From positions 1,072,864 to 1,136,863 of the forward strand of contig CP059430.1 in NCBI GenBank assembly GCA_013874835.1: 64,000 bases of DNA, read 5' to 3'. Both the position numbers and the translations under genes were made by a program. The DNA comes from Carnobacteriaceae bacterium zg-84. Its GTDB lineage: Bacteria > Bacillota > Bacilli > Lactobacillales > Aerococcaceae. Positions 27,445 through 36,684 of this stretch are shown piece by piece. The first letter of the stretch is position 1; each line of letters begins with the position of its first letter. The notes beneath the pieces are model-generated. The model made no database searches and was not told where the DNA came from. It saw only the letters and a list, made by a program, of their open reading frames with translations.

Positions 27445-28551
27445 TTAATATTTTCCTTCTAAATAATCTCTTAACTCTTCAACAAACGTTGTTGGCAGTT
27501 TTAAAATATTTTGTAACTCGTCTTTATAAACAGTGATAATTTCGTTTTCTCTTCCTTGAGCAACTTTTTGGGTCCATTCAGGATCTAGTAATAATGGTTT
27601 TCCCAATGCAAACAATGGAATATTGGCATCCAATACTTTTTGAGCATCTTCACCTGTGCGAATATTTCCAACAGCAATAAAAGGTACTCGATTGTCAATT
27701 TTCTCAACAATTTTATGCATAATTGGTTCTGTTTGATTGGTTTCTCTAAGAGATGAACGCCATACATTTGATACTGAAGTATGCAAATAATCTATACCAT
27801 TACGAATGAGTTGCTCAATCAACTGTAATGTATCAAACAGTGTAATACCTGGATTTTCAATTTCTTCTGGAGAAAAGCGATAGCCTAGTAAAAATGGTTT
27901 TGTTGCTTTTTCTTTAATAAGCTGTTTCGCCTTTTTCACTAATGTTTTTGAAAAACGCATTCGATTATTTGGTGTTCCACCCCATTTATCACGACGAATA
28001 TTTGAATGTGGTGAATAGAATTGTTGTAGTAAATAAGTATTTGCACCATGCAATTCAACCCCATCAAATCCTGCTTCCATTGCACGTTCAATTGCACGTA
28101 AAAACAGATCCATCATCTCATTTACTTCGGGTGCTGTTAGTGCTCTTGGTGTAACCGTAAAACTTCTAATCGCATTGACAGCACTTGGTGCAACAGGCTG
28201 TTTGCCACCTATCACATCAGGAAAGACCATTCTACCTCCATGATAAATTTGTAAAATTGCCAAACTACCTTCTTCTTGAATGGCTTTTGCTAATCGGCTT
28301 AATCCTTCAATTTTATCGTCTTCAGCGACGCTAAAACTGTTTTCAAATGCTTGTCCTAAAGGATCAATATAAGCACAACCTGTGACAATCATACCTACTC
28401 CTTTTGCACGTTGTTTATAATAATCAATATCTGCTTGTGACACATAGCCTCCTGGTTCACATGCACTAATGGTCATAGGGGCCATGACAACTCTATTTCT
28501 TAATTCTACCCCATTTTCAAATATTACTTTATCTTGAATATGTTTCCCCAT
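27445..28551 (-). CDS. NADH:flavin oxidoreductase (Old Yellow Enzyme family)
   Basis: 368-residue FMN-dependent TIM-barrel enzyme. It opens with the barrel's NRVVMAPMTISACEPGGYVS, has the substrate-binding LQIYHGGRM (about residues 98-106), GVELHGANTYLLQQFYSPHSN with the catalytic region, and IAVGNIRTGEDAQ phosphate-binding loop. Such enzymes reduce activated double bonds. It starts one base after the cobC stop with Shine-Dalgarno GGAGG, so it is co-transcribed with the cob genes; a role in corrinoid or flavin redox is only a guess. Confidence 0.87.
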   Translation of the reverse strand: MGKHIQDKVIFENGVELRNRVVMAPMTISACEPGGYVSQADIDYYKQRAKGVGMIVTGCAYIDPLGQAFENSFSVAEDDKIEGLSRLAKAIQEEGSLAILQIYHGGRMVFPDVIGGKQPVAPSAVNAIRSFTVTPRALTAPEVNEMMDLFLRAIERAMEAGFDGVELHGANTYLLQQFYSPHSNIRRDKWGGTPNNRMRFSKTLVKKAKQLIKEKATKPFLLGYRFSPEEIENPGITLFDTLQLIEQLIRNGIDYLHTSVSNVWRSSLRETNQTEPIMHKIVEKIDNRVPFIAVGNIRTGEDAQKVLDANIPLFALGKPLLLDPEWTQKVAQGRENEIITVYKDELQNILKLPTTFVEELRDYLEGKY

Positions 28552-28552
28552 T

Positions 28553-29143
28553 TTATGCCTCCTTCCTAGTTATTAAATAGCTTTCCCATTCATTAGAATG
28601 GGTGTTTTCAAAGCATGTGACAGTGCCTTGTGGAAAATCAATGTTCCAAAAAACAGCATCTTTATCAATCACTGATTGATAGAGCAACCGTAACACGCCT
28701 AAATGTGCCACAATCGCAATACTGTCGTTTTGATGGGCTTTCAAAATTCTGTCAAATGCTTCCCAAACACGATGTTGAAACTGAGTAAATGGTTCAGCTA
28801 GTGGTGGAGTTACCTCAAAAGGTGCCTCCAACCACGCTTGCCATTCCTCAGGATATGTTGCTTGAATTTGATCAGCATTTAACCCTTCCCACTGACCAAA
28901 TCCTTTTTCATCAAAGCCTTTTACTGTATCAAATACTTGATTTTCAAAAATGATACTGGCTGTTTCATAAGTTCTTTTTAATGTACTGATGTAAATTTTA
29001 TCGACTGGATAATCTGCCATAATGTCTTTTATGCGATGTGCTTGTTGTTTACCTGTGTCATTGATAGACACATCTGCACTCCCGTAAAAACATCTTGCTT
29101 TATTATAATCCGTTTCGCCATGTCGCATCATATAAACTTTCAT
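28553..29143 (-). CDS. cobC: Alpha-ribazole phosphatase / histidine phosphatase
   Basis: 196-residue histidine phosphatase: MMRHGETDYN with His8, the second-arm YISTLKRTYETA, a glutamate in KGFGQWEGL and a late AHLGVLR with the second histidine. In nucleotide-loop assembly CobC removes the 5' phosphate of alpha-ribazole phosphate or adenosylcobalamin phosphate. Its ATG overlaps the cobS stop (ATGA). The general family is broad; the cob context makes the assignment firm. Confidence 0.87.
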   Translation of the reverse strand: MKVYMMRHGETDYNKARCFYGSADVSINDTGKQQAHRIKDIMADYPVDKIYISTLKRTYETASIIFENQVFDTVKGFDEKGFGQWEGLNADQIQATYPEEWQAWLEAPFEVTPPLAEPFTQFQHRVWEAFDRILKAHQNDSIAIVAHLGVLRLLYQSVIDKDAVFWNIDFPQGTVTCFENTHSNEWESYLITRKEA

Positions 29144-29862
29144 ATCATCAGTCCTAACAATAATAAGATATGAGCAATTTCAACAAATGCTCCTAATGTA
29201 TCTCCTGTATGCCCATCTATTTTTTTGTAGACAAACCATCTATATCCCACTGCTCCTAATAACACAAGCATATATCCTACAAAGCCTTTTATACCAAATA
29301 CCAACGTTAACGATACAATCGGTAATATTTGTGCCAAAGCAATTTGGGTTAAAGTCGTTCCTGAGAAAAATTGACCAGAACCTCCTGTTGCTCGTGCATA
29401 AGTCATTTCATAAAGTTGTAACGATAAGCCGGCTTTACCTATCATGGATAGACAAACAACAATAAACCATTTAGGTTCTGGTAAATACGAAAAAGATACA
29501 AACATTACGCTATAATACAAAATTAAGGCGAGCACACCATTACTACCAATGCGACTGTCTTTCATGATTTCTAACATACGTTCTTTTTTTCGTGAGGAAA
29601 ACAAGCCATCTGCCATATCTGCCAAACCGTCTAAGTGAAATCCTCCTGTTAATAAAACATCAAACAGAAAGGTAAGTATCCATGCAATTAGCTTTGGTAA
29701 AAATAATTGGGTAATAAAGTAAAATGCTCCAGATATAAGACCAATCAAAAAACCAAATAATGTAATAAATGGAATTCCTTTTCGCACATAAGATATATCT
29801 ATCGTTTTAGGAATAGCAATGCGACTAAAAAATTGTGTGTAAATAATCAATGCTTTTATCAT
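29140..29862 (-). CDS. cobS: Adenosylcobinamide-GDP ribazoletransferase (cobalamin synthase)
   Basis: Integral membrane enzyme joining adenosylcobinamide-GDP and alpha-ribazole(-phosphate). The family motif TGGFHLDGLADMADGLFSSRKKERMLEIMKDSRIG is at about residues 72-106 (quoted here only in part: GGFHLDGLADMADG), with several hydrophobic helices. ATG at 29862 overlaps the cobU stop; an ATG eight codons earlier lies inside cobU. Confidence 0.92.
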   Translation of the reverse strand: MIKALIIYTQFFSRIAIPKTIDISYVRKGIPFITLFGFLIGLISGAFYFITQLFLPKLIAWILTFLFDVLLTGGFHLDGLADMADGLFSSRKKERMLEIMKDSRIGSNGVLALILYYSVMFVSFSYLPEPKWFIVVCLSMIGKAGLSLQLYEMTYARATGGSGQFFSGTTLTQIALAQILPIVSLTLVFGIKGFVGYMLVLLGAVGYRWFVYKKIDGHTGDTLGAFVEIAHILLLLGLMI

Positions 29863-30443
29863 TTTAATCGTTGTGATAGCCCACAAATGACTAAGTAGAC
29901 TTCACTTGCCTCCTTTGCTAAATGTTGATTGATATTGCCTAGAACATCTCTAAAATAGCGCCCTAATGCTGTATCAGGGACAATACCCAATCCGATTTCA
30001 TTCGTCACAATATACATTGTTGTATCTTTTTCTCTAACAGCATCCATCACGGCTTGCCATTCTTTTTGAATATGTGCTGTCACAATACTTTGTTGTTCTT
30101 TCGTTAAAAAATTCGTATCTTCCATCATAATTTTCTCAGGAAATAATGTTTCTACCGTATCAAACAAAACATTCGTCGTTAACATCGTTGCACAATCTAA
30201 TAAATAATAATCGTACGATTGTGTCTGTATCCATGCACCAATATGATCGTATTGTTCATGGTTTCCCCATGATTTTGGTCGACGTTCTTGATGCAACCGT
30301 ACACGCTCTTGCCATTCTGCATCTGGTTGTTTCATCACCCCTGTGGCAATATAGCAAACATTGTCTTTATCCCACAGCTGTTCTTCGGTAAAGGAAGATT
30401 TGCCACTTCTAGCACCTCCCGTGACTAATACAATCTTACCCAT
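29859..30443 (-). CDS. cobU: Adenosylcobinamide kinase / guanylyltransferase
   Basis: Bifunctional enzyme that phosphorylates adenosylcobinamide and attaches GMP. P-loop TGGARSGKS at residues 8-16, then YIATG, RRPKSW (histidine of the usual H-R-R guanylation site region is HQERR), DCATMLTTN and [11 protein letters not shown]. About 194 residues, family length. ATG at 30443 overlaps the hemL stop. Confidence 0.93.
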   Translation of the reverse strand: MGKIVLVTGGARSGKSSFTEEQLWDKDNVCYIATGVMKQPDAEWQERVRLHQERRPKSWGNHEQYDHIGAWIQTQSYDYYLLDCATMLTTNVLFDTVETLFPEKIMMEDTNFLTKEQQSIVTAHIQKEWQAVMDAVREKDTTMYIVTNEIGLGIVPDTALGRYFRDVLGNINQHLAKEASEVYLVICGLSQRLK

Positions 30444-31722
30444 ATAGCTCACCAAATACATCGTCAAATACATTCAATGTACGCTCAATATCTTCTGTCG
30501 TATGTGCTGTTGACATGAAATTCGATTCATATTGAGAAGGTGCAATATACACCCCTTTTTCAAGTAATAAACGATGCACTTTAGCAAATAAATCTTGATC
30601 ACTTGATTTAGAATCTTCAAAGTTTTTTACTGCATTTTCGTTAAAGAAGAATCCAAACATTGTCCCTGCACTCACGACTTGTAAAGGTATAGTGTATTTG
30701 TTTGCCAACTCTTTCAATCCTGTACACAGCATATCAACATGTTTTTCCATTTGTTTAAATAAATCGGGTGTTAAACGGTTAACTGTTTCATAACCTGCCG
30801 TCATGGCAATCGGGTTACCAGATAATGTCCCTGCTTGATAGATGCTACCTAAAGGGGCTACTTCGTCCATATATTCTTTTTTACCACCAAAAACAGCAAC
30901 TGGGAAACCACCACCCACGACTTTACCAAGACAAATTAAATCTGGTTCAACATCATATAATCCTGTTGCGCCTGTATAACTTGCTCTAAAACCTGTCATC
31001 ACTTCATCAATAATAAACAATGCGCCGTGTTTTTTTGTCAATGAACGAATGGCTTGTATAAATGCTTCATCGGCTTTAATCAAACCCATATTGCCTGCAA
31101 CTGCTTCGATAATGACACATGCAATATCATCTCCACATTGTTCAAAACATGCGTTTAATGCCTCTATATCGTTATAAGGTAATGTTAGTGTATCTTGTGC
31201 CGTAGAAGCCGGTACACCCGGAGAATTAGGCAATCCAAATGTCGCCACACCCGAACCCGCTTGAACTAAAAACGCATCACTATGCCCATGATAACAGCCA
31301 ATAAATTTAATAATTTTATCACGTTTTGTTACACCACGTGCCACACGAATGGCACTCATAGTTGCCTCTGTTCCTGAGCTAACCATACGTAATTTTTCCA
31401 AATAAGGTACTCGTTTTTGTAATAATTCACCCAATCGTGTTTCTGTTGGACTTGGAGCACCATAACTTGTTCCTTTTAACACAGCTTTTTGAACAGCATC
31501 AATCACATCATCTTGTGCATGGCCTAAAATCATTGGTCCCCATGACAACACATAATCAATGTATTGATTACCATCAACATCATAAAGATAGGCTCCTTTT
31601 GCTTTATCAATGAATAAAGGTATACCTCCCACAGCTTTAAATGCTCTTACTGGACTATTTACTCCACCTGGAAATACGTTTTGAGATGCCTCAAAAGATT
31701 TTACTGACTGTTCTATTTTCAT
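30436..31722 (-). CDS. hemL: Glutamate-1-semialdehyde 2,1-aminomutase
   Basis: PLP enzyme making 5-aminolevulinate from glutamate-1-semialdehyde (C5 pathway). 428 residues; [18 protein letters not shown] start, [14 protein letters not shown] cofactor phosphate site, [10 protein letters not shown], and the Schiff-base lysine Lys267 in [11 protein letters not shown]. Together with hemA, hemB, hemC and hemD it supplies uroporphyrinogen III; no later heme genes are present, so the branch is devoted to corrin here. Confidence 0.95.
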   Translation of the reverse strand: MKIEQSVKSFEASQNVFPGGVNSPVRAFKAVGGIPLFIDKAKGAYLYDVDGNQYIDYVLSWGPMILGHAQDDVIDAVQKAVLKGTSYGAPSPTETRLGELLQKRVPYLEKLRMVSSGTEATMSAIRVARGVTKRDKIIKFIGCYHGHSDAFLVQAGSGVATFGLPNSPGVPASTAQDTLTLPYNDIEALNACFEQCGDDIACVIIEAVAGNMGLIKADEAFIQAIRSLTKKHGALFIIDEVMTGFRASYTGATGLYDVEPDLICLGKVVGGGFPVAVFGGKKEYMDEVAPLGSIYQAGTLSGNPIAMTAGYETVNRLTPDLFKQMEKHVDMLCTGLKELANKYTIPLQVVSAGTMFGFFFNENAVKNFEDSKSSDQDLFAKVHRLLLEKGVYIAPSQYESNFMSTAHTTEDIERTLNVFDDVFGELYG

Positions 31723-31732
31723 TGTTTACTCC

Positions 31733-32698
31733 TTACTGCTGAAGATATGTTGCGGCATCTTTGGCAAAGTATGTTAAAATTAAATCTGCTCCAGCACGCT
31801 TCATACCTGTTAACATTTCTAGAACGACTAATTTTTCATCAATCCAACCATTTTGTGCGGCTGCTTTCACCATGGCATATTCACCACTTACATTATACGC
31901 AACAACTGGTAAATGCGTTCTTTCTTTTACATCTCTTAAAATATCTAAAAAGGCAAGTGCAGGTTTAACCATTAAGAAGTCTGCACCTTCTTCTTCATCA
32001 CTTTTTGCTTCTCTTAGTGCTTCTAAACGATTAGCAGGATCCATTTGATATGTTTTTCTATCGCCAAAAGCTGGTGCACTTTCTCCCGCATCTCTAAATG
32101 GTCCATAAAAGCTAGAGGCGAATTTAACAGAATACGACATAATTGGTGTATAAGCAAAACCTGCTTCATCTAATCCTTTGCGAATAGACATGACATACCC
32201 GTCCATTGCATTTGACGGAGCGATAATATCTGCACCTGCTTTTGCTTGTGAAATAGCTACTTGGGTTAATTTTTCAAGAGATATATCATTACAAACATGA
32301 CCTCTATCTAATAAACCGCAATGTCCATGACTTGTAAATTCACATAAACATGTATCAGCAATTACAATTAAGTCTGGATAATGTTTTTTGATTAAACGAA
32401 TAGCTTGTTGCACAATCCCATCATCGTCCCATGCGGCTGAACCAATCTCATCTTTATGCTTTGGAATACCAAAAACAATAATAGCTTGTATCCCCAAAGA
32501 AACAATCTCTTTGACTTCATCTAACACATGCGTTAATGGTAATTGATATACATTAGGCATTGACAGAATTTCTTTTGGTTCTTGTAAATCTTCTTTTACA
32601 AAAATTGGTTGAATAAAATCATTGACAGACAAACTTGTCTCTCTTACTAAATCTCTAAATGCCTTTGTTTGTCTTAAACGTCTATGTCTGGCAAACAT
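31733..32698 (-). CDS. hemB: Delta-aminolevulinic acid dehydratase (porphobilinogen synthase)
   Basis: Condenses two 5-aminolevulinates to porphobilinogen. Zn-type metal site [12 protein letters not shown] with Cys117, 119 and 127; Schiff-base lysines in [14 protein letters not shown] and [16 protein letters not shown] at 32698 with Shine-Dalgarno AGAGGTGA; an upstream in-frame ATG lies inside hemD. 321 residues. Confidence 0.95.
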   Translation of the reverse strand: MFARHRRLRQTKAFRDLVRETSLSVNDFIQPIFVKEDLQEPKEILSMPNVYQLPLTHVLDEVKEIVSLGIQAIIVFGIPKHKDEIGSAAWDDDGIVQQAIRLIKKHYPDLIVIADTCLCEFTSHGHCGLLDRGHVCNDISLEKLTQVAISQAKAGADIIAPSNAMDGYVMSIRKGLDEAGFAYTPIMSYSVKFASSFYGPFRDAGESAPAFGDRKTYQMDPANRLEALREAKSDEEEGADFLMVKPALAFLDILRDVKERTHLPVVAYNVSGEYAMVKAAAQNGWIDEKLVVLEMLTGMKRAGADLILTYFAKDAATYLQQ

Positions 32699-32699
32699 G

Positions 32700-33416
32700 T
32701 CATTCACCTCTTTCTCTATTTTGAATAATGGTTTCAATCATATTATCAATGGCCGGTGTATCTGGCATAAAATCAACAATTTGATGACTATTCATCACAG
32801 CTTGTTGTGTTGTCGTACCAATAACAGCAACTTGATGATGTTTTGGTAATTGTTCTCTAACCTGTATCAAACTTTCCCAAGCAGATGGACTAGCAAATGT
32901 CCAAATCACATCTTTTTCTTTACACAATGCATCAATCATAGATTGTCCTTTTTTGTTTGGTTTTGTGTCATACATTGCCCAAGCTAATGCTGTATGCCCA
33001 TTATCTTTTAGTGTTTGTGCAATAATTGGATTAGATAAACTACTTTGTGGCAATAATACTGTTTGATGTGACAGACCAAGTGTCAACCACTCTCCTACAA
33101 AATCAACACCGTATTGACTAACACTTTCAAAATCAACTGTATACCCTAAATCCTCTACACTTTGTGTTGTTTTATGCCCAATCGTTGCAATACGGACATT
33201 TAAATCACGCATATAAGGTGCAAAGCACTCTGCCGCCACTGCACTCGTAAAGAAAACCCAGTCGGCTTTATGCAAATTATTTAAAATCATCTTTGGCATA
33301 TCATTTGCTGTACAATGTATCAATGGTGCATGAACAATATCTAATCCCAATGTGTTTAATGCATTTGTCCAATCTTTTTCTAAAGGATGCTCTCTTGTAA
33401 ATACAATTTTTCCCAT
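32700..33416 (-). CDS. hemD: Uroporphyrinogen-III synthase (stand-alone)
   Basis: Cyclises hydroxymethylbilane with inversion of ring D. The sequence is weakly conserved, as usual, but [31 protein letters not shown] and [15 protein letters not shown] match the two-domain fold; 238 residues. A second HemD domain exists on the CobA fusion at 42372. ATG at 33416 has AAGGAG eight bases upstream. Confidence 0.85.
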   Translation of the reverse strand: MGKIVFTREHPLEKDWTNALNTLGLDIVHAPLIHCTANDMPKMILNNLHKADWVFFTSAVAAECFAPYMRDLNVRIATIGHKTTQSVEDLGYTVDFESVSQYGVDFVGEWLTLGLSHQTVLLPQSSLSNPIIAQTLKDNGHTALAWAMYDTKPNKKGQSMIDALCKEKDVIWTFASPSAWESLIQVREQLPKHHQVAVIGTTTQQAVMNSHQIVDFMPDTPAIDNMIETIIQNRERGE

Positions 33417-33496
33417 TGGCATCACTCCTTATTTTATAATGACGATACCGTATGTTTTATCATCATATCTCATGTTCTACTATCTCTTGTTCTTAA

Positions 33497-34408
33497 CTAC
33501 TTTTTCCGACCAAAAGCACCTTGTGCCTCTAAACAATCTGCCGCGTTTTTTGCCAATGTATGTGCTTGTTCATCAGAAACAGTTGCATATACACATGTCA
33601 TTGTTTCTTCTGTTGCCAACATCGTTTGTAGTGTATATATATTATCTTGTACAGTGGCATAGGCACCAATAGGAAAAGTACAATCACCATCCATTTGTTT
33701 TAAAAAGTCACGCTCAATGGTTACTTCTTGTGCCGTTTTTTCATCGTGTATACGTTGAATAATGTCTAAAACATACGTATCTTCTTCACGACATTCAATC
33801 GCTAAAGCACCTTGTGAAATAGCAGGTAAAAATACTTTTGTATCTAGTGGTTGTAAGGATAAAGTTTCTTTTTCTAACCACCCCATACGCGATAAACCTG
33901 CCATTGCTAAAACAATGGCATCATATTCTCCGTCTAACACTTTTTGAATACGTGTATCAATATTTCCTCTTAATGCAACAATGTTTAAATCAGGTCTTAA
34001 TTTTAATAATTGTGCTTGACGTCTTAAACTACTTGTACCAACTTTTGCACCTTGCGGTAATGTATCTAATGTCATATTTGGCTGATGAAAAATCATACAA
34101 TCTCTTACATCTTCACGTTTTGGAATAGCGCCTATAACACAACCATTTGGCAAAATAGACGGTACATCTTTTAAACTGTGAATAGCTATATCAATTTTTT
34201 TGTTTAGTAAACCAACTTCAATATCTTTGACAAAGACACCTTTTCCACCAATTTCTTGTAAACTGGCATGTACTAATTTATCGCCTGTTGTCTGGTAGGT
34301 CACTAATTCAAACGTCACATCAGGATTTGCTTTTTCTAATAAAGCAATCACTTGTTTTGTTTGTGTTAACGCTAATTGACTTTTACGTGTTCCTACTTTA
34401 ATAATCAT
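33497..34408 (-). CDS. hemC: Hydroxymethylbilane synthase (porphobilinogen deaminase)
   Basis: Polymerises four porphobilinogens. VGTRKSQLALTQT start, catalytic Asp81 in HSLKDVP, SSLRRQAQL and dipyrromethane-attachment Cys243 in GDCTFPIGAY. 303 residues. Four bases after hemA, before hemD. Confidence 0.95.
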   Translation of the reverse strand: MIIKVGTRKSQLALTQTKQVIALLEKANPDVTFELVTYQTTGDKLVHASLQEIGGKGVFVKDIEVGLLNKKIDIAIHSLKDVPSILPNGCVIGAIPKREDVRDCMIFHQPNMTLDTLPQGAKVGTSSLRRQAQLLKLRPDLNIVALRGNIDTRIQKVLDGEYDAIVLAMAGLSRMGWLEKETLSLQPLDTKVFLPAISQGALAIECREEDTYVLDIIQRIHDEKTAQEVTIERDFLKQMDGDCTFPIGAYATVQDNIYTLQTMLATEETMTCVYATVSDEQAHTLAKNAADCLEAQGAFGRKK

Positions 34409-34411
34409 ATA

Positions 34412-35650
34412 TTACTCCTGTGTTAAATCTAATCCAAAAATCTTTGCAACAAGTGCAATGTCATACTCCGAATTGTCTCCAACAGACATTTCTTTTAATT
34501 GTAAAATCGGATTTTTTAATAGTTGATTGACAATACTCTTCATGTGTTTTTGAATAAGTTTGTGTTCTCTTTCTGATAAATGTGGTAATTTTCTTTCCAA
34601 ACTGTCTAAAGCAGAGGCTTGTGCATTCAGAGCATTTTCTCTTAATTGCTTAATAAGAGGTACAATTCCTAAATTTTTACGCCATTCATCAAAAGCTATT
34701 AGCTCGTCATCAATCTTTAATACAATTTGATGTGCAATTTGTTCTCTTTGTGCTTGATAACTATCTAATTTTTGTGTCAGTGTATCAATATCATACAAAT
34801 CTACCTTGGATGTTGGATGCACCGTTCTTGGTACCCCTAAATCAAAAACAATCGCTTGTTCTTTTAACATTGTTGGATGTACTAAATACGTTTGTGTACT
34901 AACAGCAGAAAAGACAATATCCGCTCTTGGTAACTCTTTCTCTAAGGCATCAATCGGACAAATACAAATATGCTCATGTCTATTATATTTTTCTGCTTTT
35001 TCAAGTGTACGATTAAAAAAGAGAATTTGTTTAAAAGAACGTTCTAATAAATAATTAGCTAATAATTGTCCAATCTCACCTAATCCAATTAACGCAACCG
35101 TTTTGTTTGATGTTTCTAAATTTAAGGCATCTAAGAGTTGTATGGCTGCAAAACTTACTGATGTTGGACGTTCATTGATTTTATATTGCTCATGCATACG
35201 TTTAGCAAATGAAACAGCTTGACGAAATGCATTATTTAATATAATTCCTGTTGTTCCAACTACATTGGCTTTTTCAAAAGCCTTTTTGAGTTGTCCTAAA
35301 ATTTGTGTTTCACCTAGTATTCTAGACTCTAAACCAACAGATACTTTTAAAAGATGTCGTAATGCTTCATCGGCTTCTTTCATGACTAAATATTTTTCCA
35401 ATTCTGTCACATCTACTTGGAACCAATCTGCTAAAAAATGTTTTGCATAATAACGTCCTGTATGTAATTGGTCAACGACAAGATATAATTCTGTACGATT
35501 ACATGTGGATACAATGCAATCTTCTAAAATACTTTTTTCTTTGTATAATGTTTTTAATGCTTTCTCTAATGTGTCATCAGAGAAATGAATCGCCTCACGA
35601 ATATGAATAGGCGTATTTTTATGTGTTAACCCAACATACAATAAATACAT
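34412..35650 (-). CDS. hemA: Glutamyl-tRNA reductase
   Basis: First step of the C5 tetrapyrrole pathway: reduces Glu-tRNA to glutamate-1-semialdehyde. Nucleophile Cys50 in VSTCNRTELY, the LLKVSVGLESRILGETQILGQLK-type motif (about residues 96-118), the NADPH domain GLGEIGQLL and a C-terminal dimerisation helix. 412 residues. Confidence 0.95.
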   Translation of the reverse strand: MYLLYVGLTHKNTPIHIREAIHFSDDTLEKALKTLYKEKSILEDCIVSTCNRTELYLVVDQLHTGRYYAKHFLADWFQVDVTELEKYLVMKEADEALRHLLKVSVGLESRILGETQILGQLKKAFEKANVVGTTGIILNNAFRQAVSFAKRMHEQYKINERPTSVSFAAIQLLDALNLETSNKTVALIGLGEIGQLLANYLLERSFKQILFFNRTLEKAEKYNRHEHICICPIDALEKELPRADIVFSAVSTQTYLVHPTMLKEQAIVFDLGVPRTVHPTSKVDLYDIDTLTQKLDSYQAQREQIAHQIVLKIDDELIAFDEWRKNLGIVPLIKQLRENALNAQASALDSLERKLPHLSEREHKLIQKHMKSIVNQLLKNPILQLKEMSVGDNSEYDIALVAKIFGLDLTQE

Positions 35651-35662
35651 AATGCTTTCCTC

Positions 35663-36094
35663 TTATATTTCGTCTAATAGTTTTTCTAATTTTTGTCTGA
35701 TTTCTTTTGCTCTCATAGGAGAAACACCATTGGTTGAAATATTGATAGAAAAATCTTTTTTCTCAACGATAGATACATTATAGAAGTCTGAAAAATGTTT
35801 ATCCCCTGTATTATTCACTAATTGACACGTATCGGCATCTCTCATAATTTGTACATTAACTTCTTGATCATCTGTACACGCAAAAACTAATTTTGCACCG
35901 TTTAAATCACCTGTTTCATAACGACGTTCAATCCATGTAATGCATTCCTTTGGAATACTTTCATGCAATGTAGGACTAACAATCGTGACATGTGCCCCTT
36001 CTTGTAATAATTTTTTTAATTTTCTAGCTGCGACATTGCCCCCTCCAATCATTACAACACGTTTATTTTTAATGTTCATCATGACTGGATACAT
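35663..36094 (-). CDS. Precorrin-2 dehydrogenase (Met8p/CysG N-domain type)
   Basis: NAD-dependent oxidation of precorrin-2 to sirohydrochlorin (144 residues). Rossmann motif VVMIGGGNVAARK (about residues 14-26), then VFACTDDQEVN and NISTNGVSPMRA. It has no methyltransferase domain; the chelatase step is probably done by CbiK. The ATG at 36094 follows AGGAGG and lies inside the 3' end of the adenosyltransferase gene, so the two are coupled. Called sirA/sirC/ylnF-like in relatives. Confidence 0.85.
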   Translation of the reverse strand: MYPVMMNIKNKRVVMIGGGNVAARKLKKLLQEGAHVTIVSPTLHESIPKECITWIERRYETGDLNGAKLVFACTDDQEVNVQIMRDADTCQLVNNTGDKHFSDFYNVSIVEKKDFSINISTNGVSPMRAKEIRQKLEKLLDEI

Positions 36095-36683
36095 CTTTGT
36101 CTTCCTCCTGTTTTTTACTACGGAAAATTTTAGCACTACGTATATAATTTTTATCAGCTACTCCTAATCTGTAATTTACTAAACGTGCAATTACAAAGAA
36201 ATAATCTGATAAACGATTGATATATTGTAATCCAATCTCGTTTACCGCTTCATCGGCTTCAATAACAGCAACAATACATCTTTCTAAACGTCTTGTCATC
36301 GTTCTTGCCATATGGAATAAACCTGCTAAAGAATGTCCTCCTGGAATAATGAAATGTTCCAATTTAGGAGGGATACCCATATAAGCATCAATTTTTTCTT
36401 CTAAAAAGGTAACATCTTCTATTTTTTGTTTATATGGTCGTAATTCACGAGGAGTGGCTAAATCACTTCCACAGTCGAATAAATGTTGTTGAATTTCTTC
36501 ACATTCTTCTGTTAAGTCATTCAACACTTCGTATTGTTTCATTTCTGCTGTTAAATAACCTAAAAAGGAACATAATTCATCCATAGTTCCATATGCTTCA
36601 ACACGAATATGTGTTTTAGACACACGGTCGCCTCCATATAATCTTGTAAAACCTTTATCTCCGTATTTTGTATAAATTCTCAT
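36069..36683 (-). CDS. ATP:cob(I)alamin adenosyltransferase, PduO type
   Basis: Transfers adenosyl to Co(I) corrinoid to form the coenzyme. 204 residues: RIYTKYGDKGFTRLYGGDRVSK N-terminal ATP site, VEAYGTMDELCSFLGYL, and GGHSLAGLFHMARTMTRRLER with the conserved arginines. It lacks the C-terminal HbpS/GlcG domain of full PduO; such a domain is on a separate protein at 53959. Last 26 bases overlap the dehydrogenase gene. Confidence 0.92.
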   Translation of the reverse strand: MRIYTKYGDKGFTRLYGGDRVSKTHIRVEAYGTMDELCSFLGYLTAEMKQYEVLNDLTEECEEIQQHLFDCGSDLATPRELRPYKQKIEDVTFLEEKIDAYMGIPPKLEHFIIPGGHSLAGLFHMARTMTRRLERCIVAVIEADEAVNEIGLQYINRLSDYFFVIARLVNYRLGVADKNYIRSAKIFRSKKQEEDKDVSSHDEH

Positions 36684-36684
36684 G

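Noticed and set aside
29187-29465. Plus-strand frames opposite cob, hem and pdu genes
   Set aside because: All lie antisense to well-conserved genes, are leucine/histidine-rich shadows and lack ribosome binding sites.
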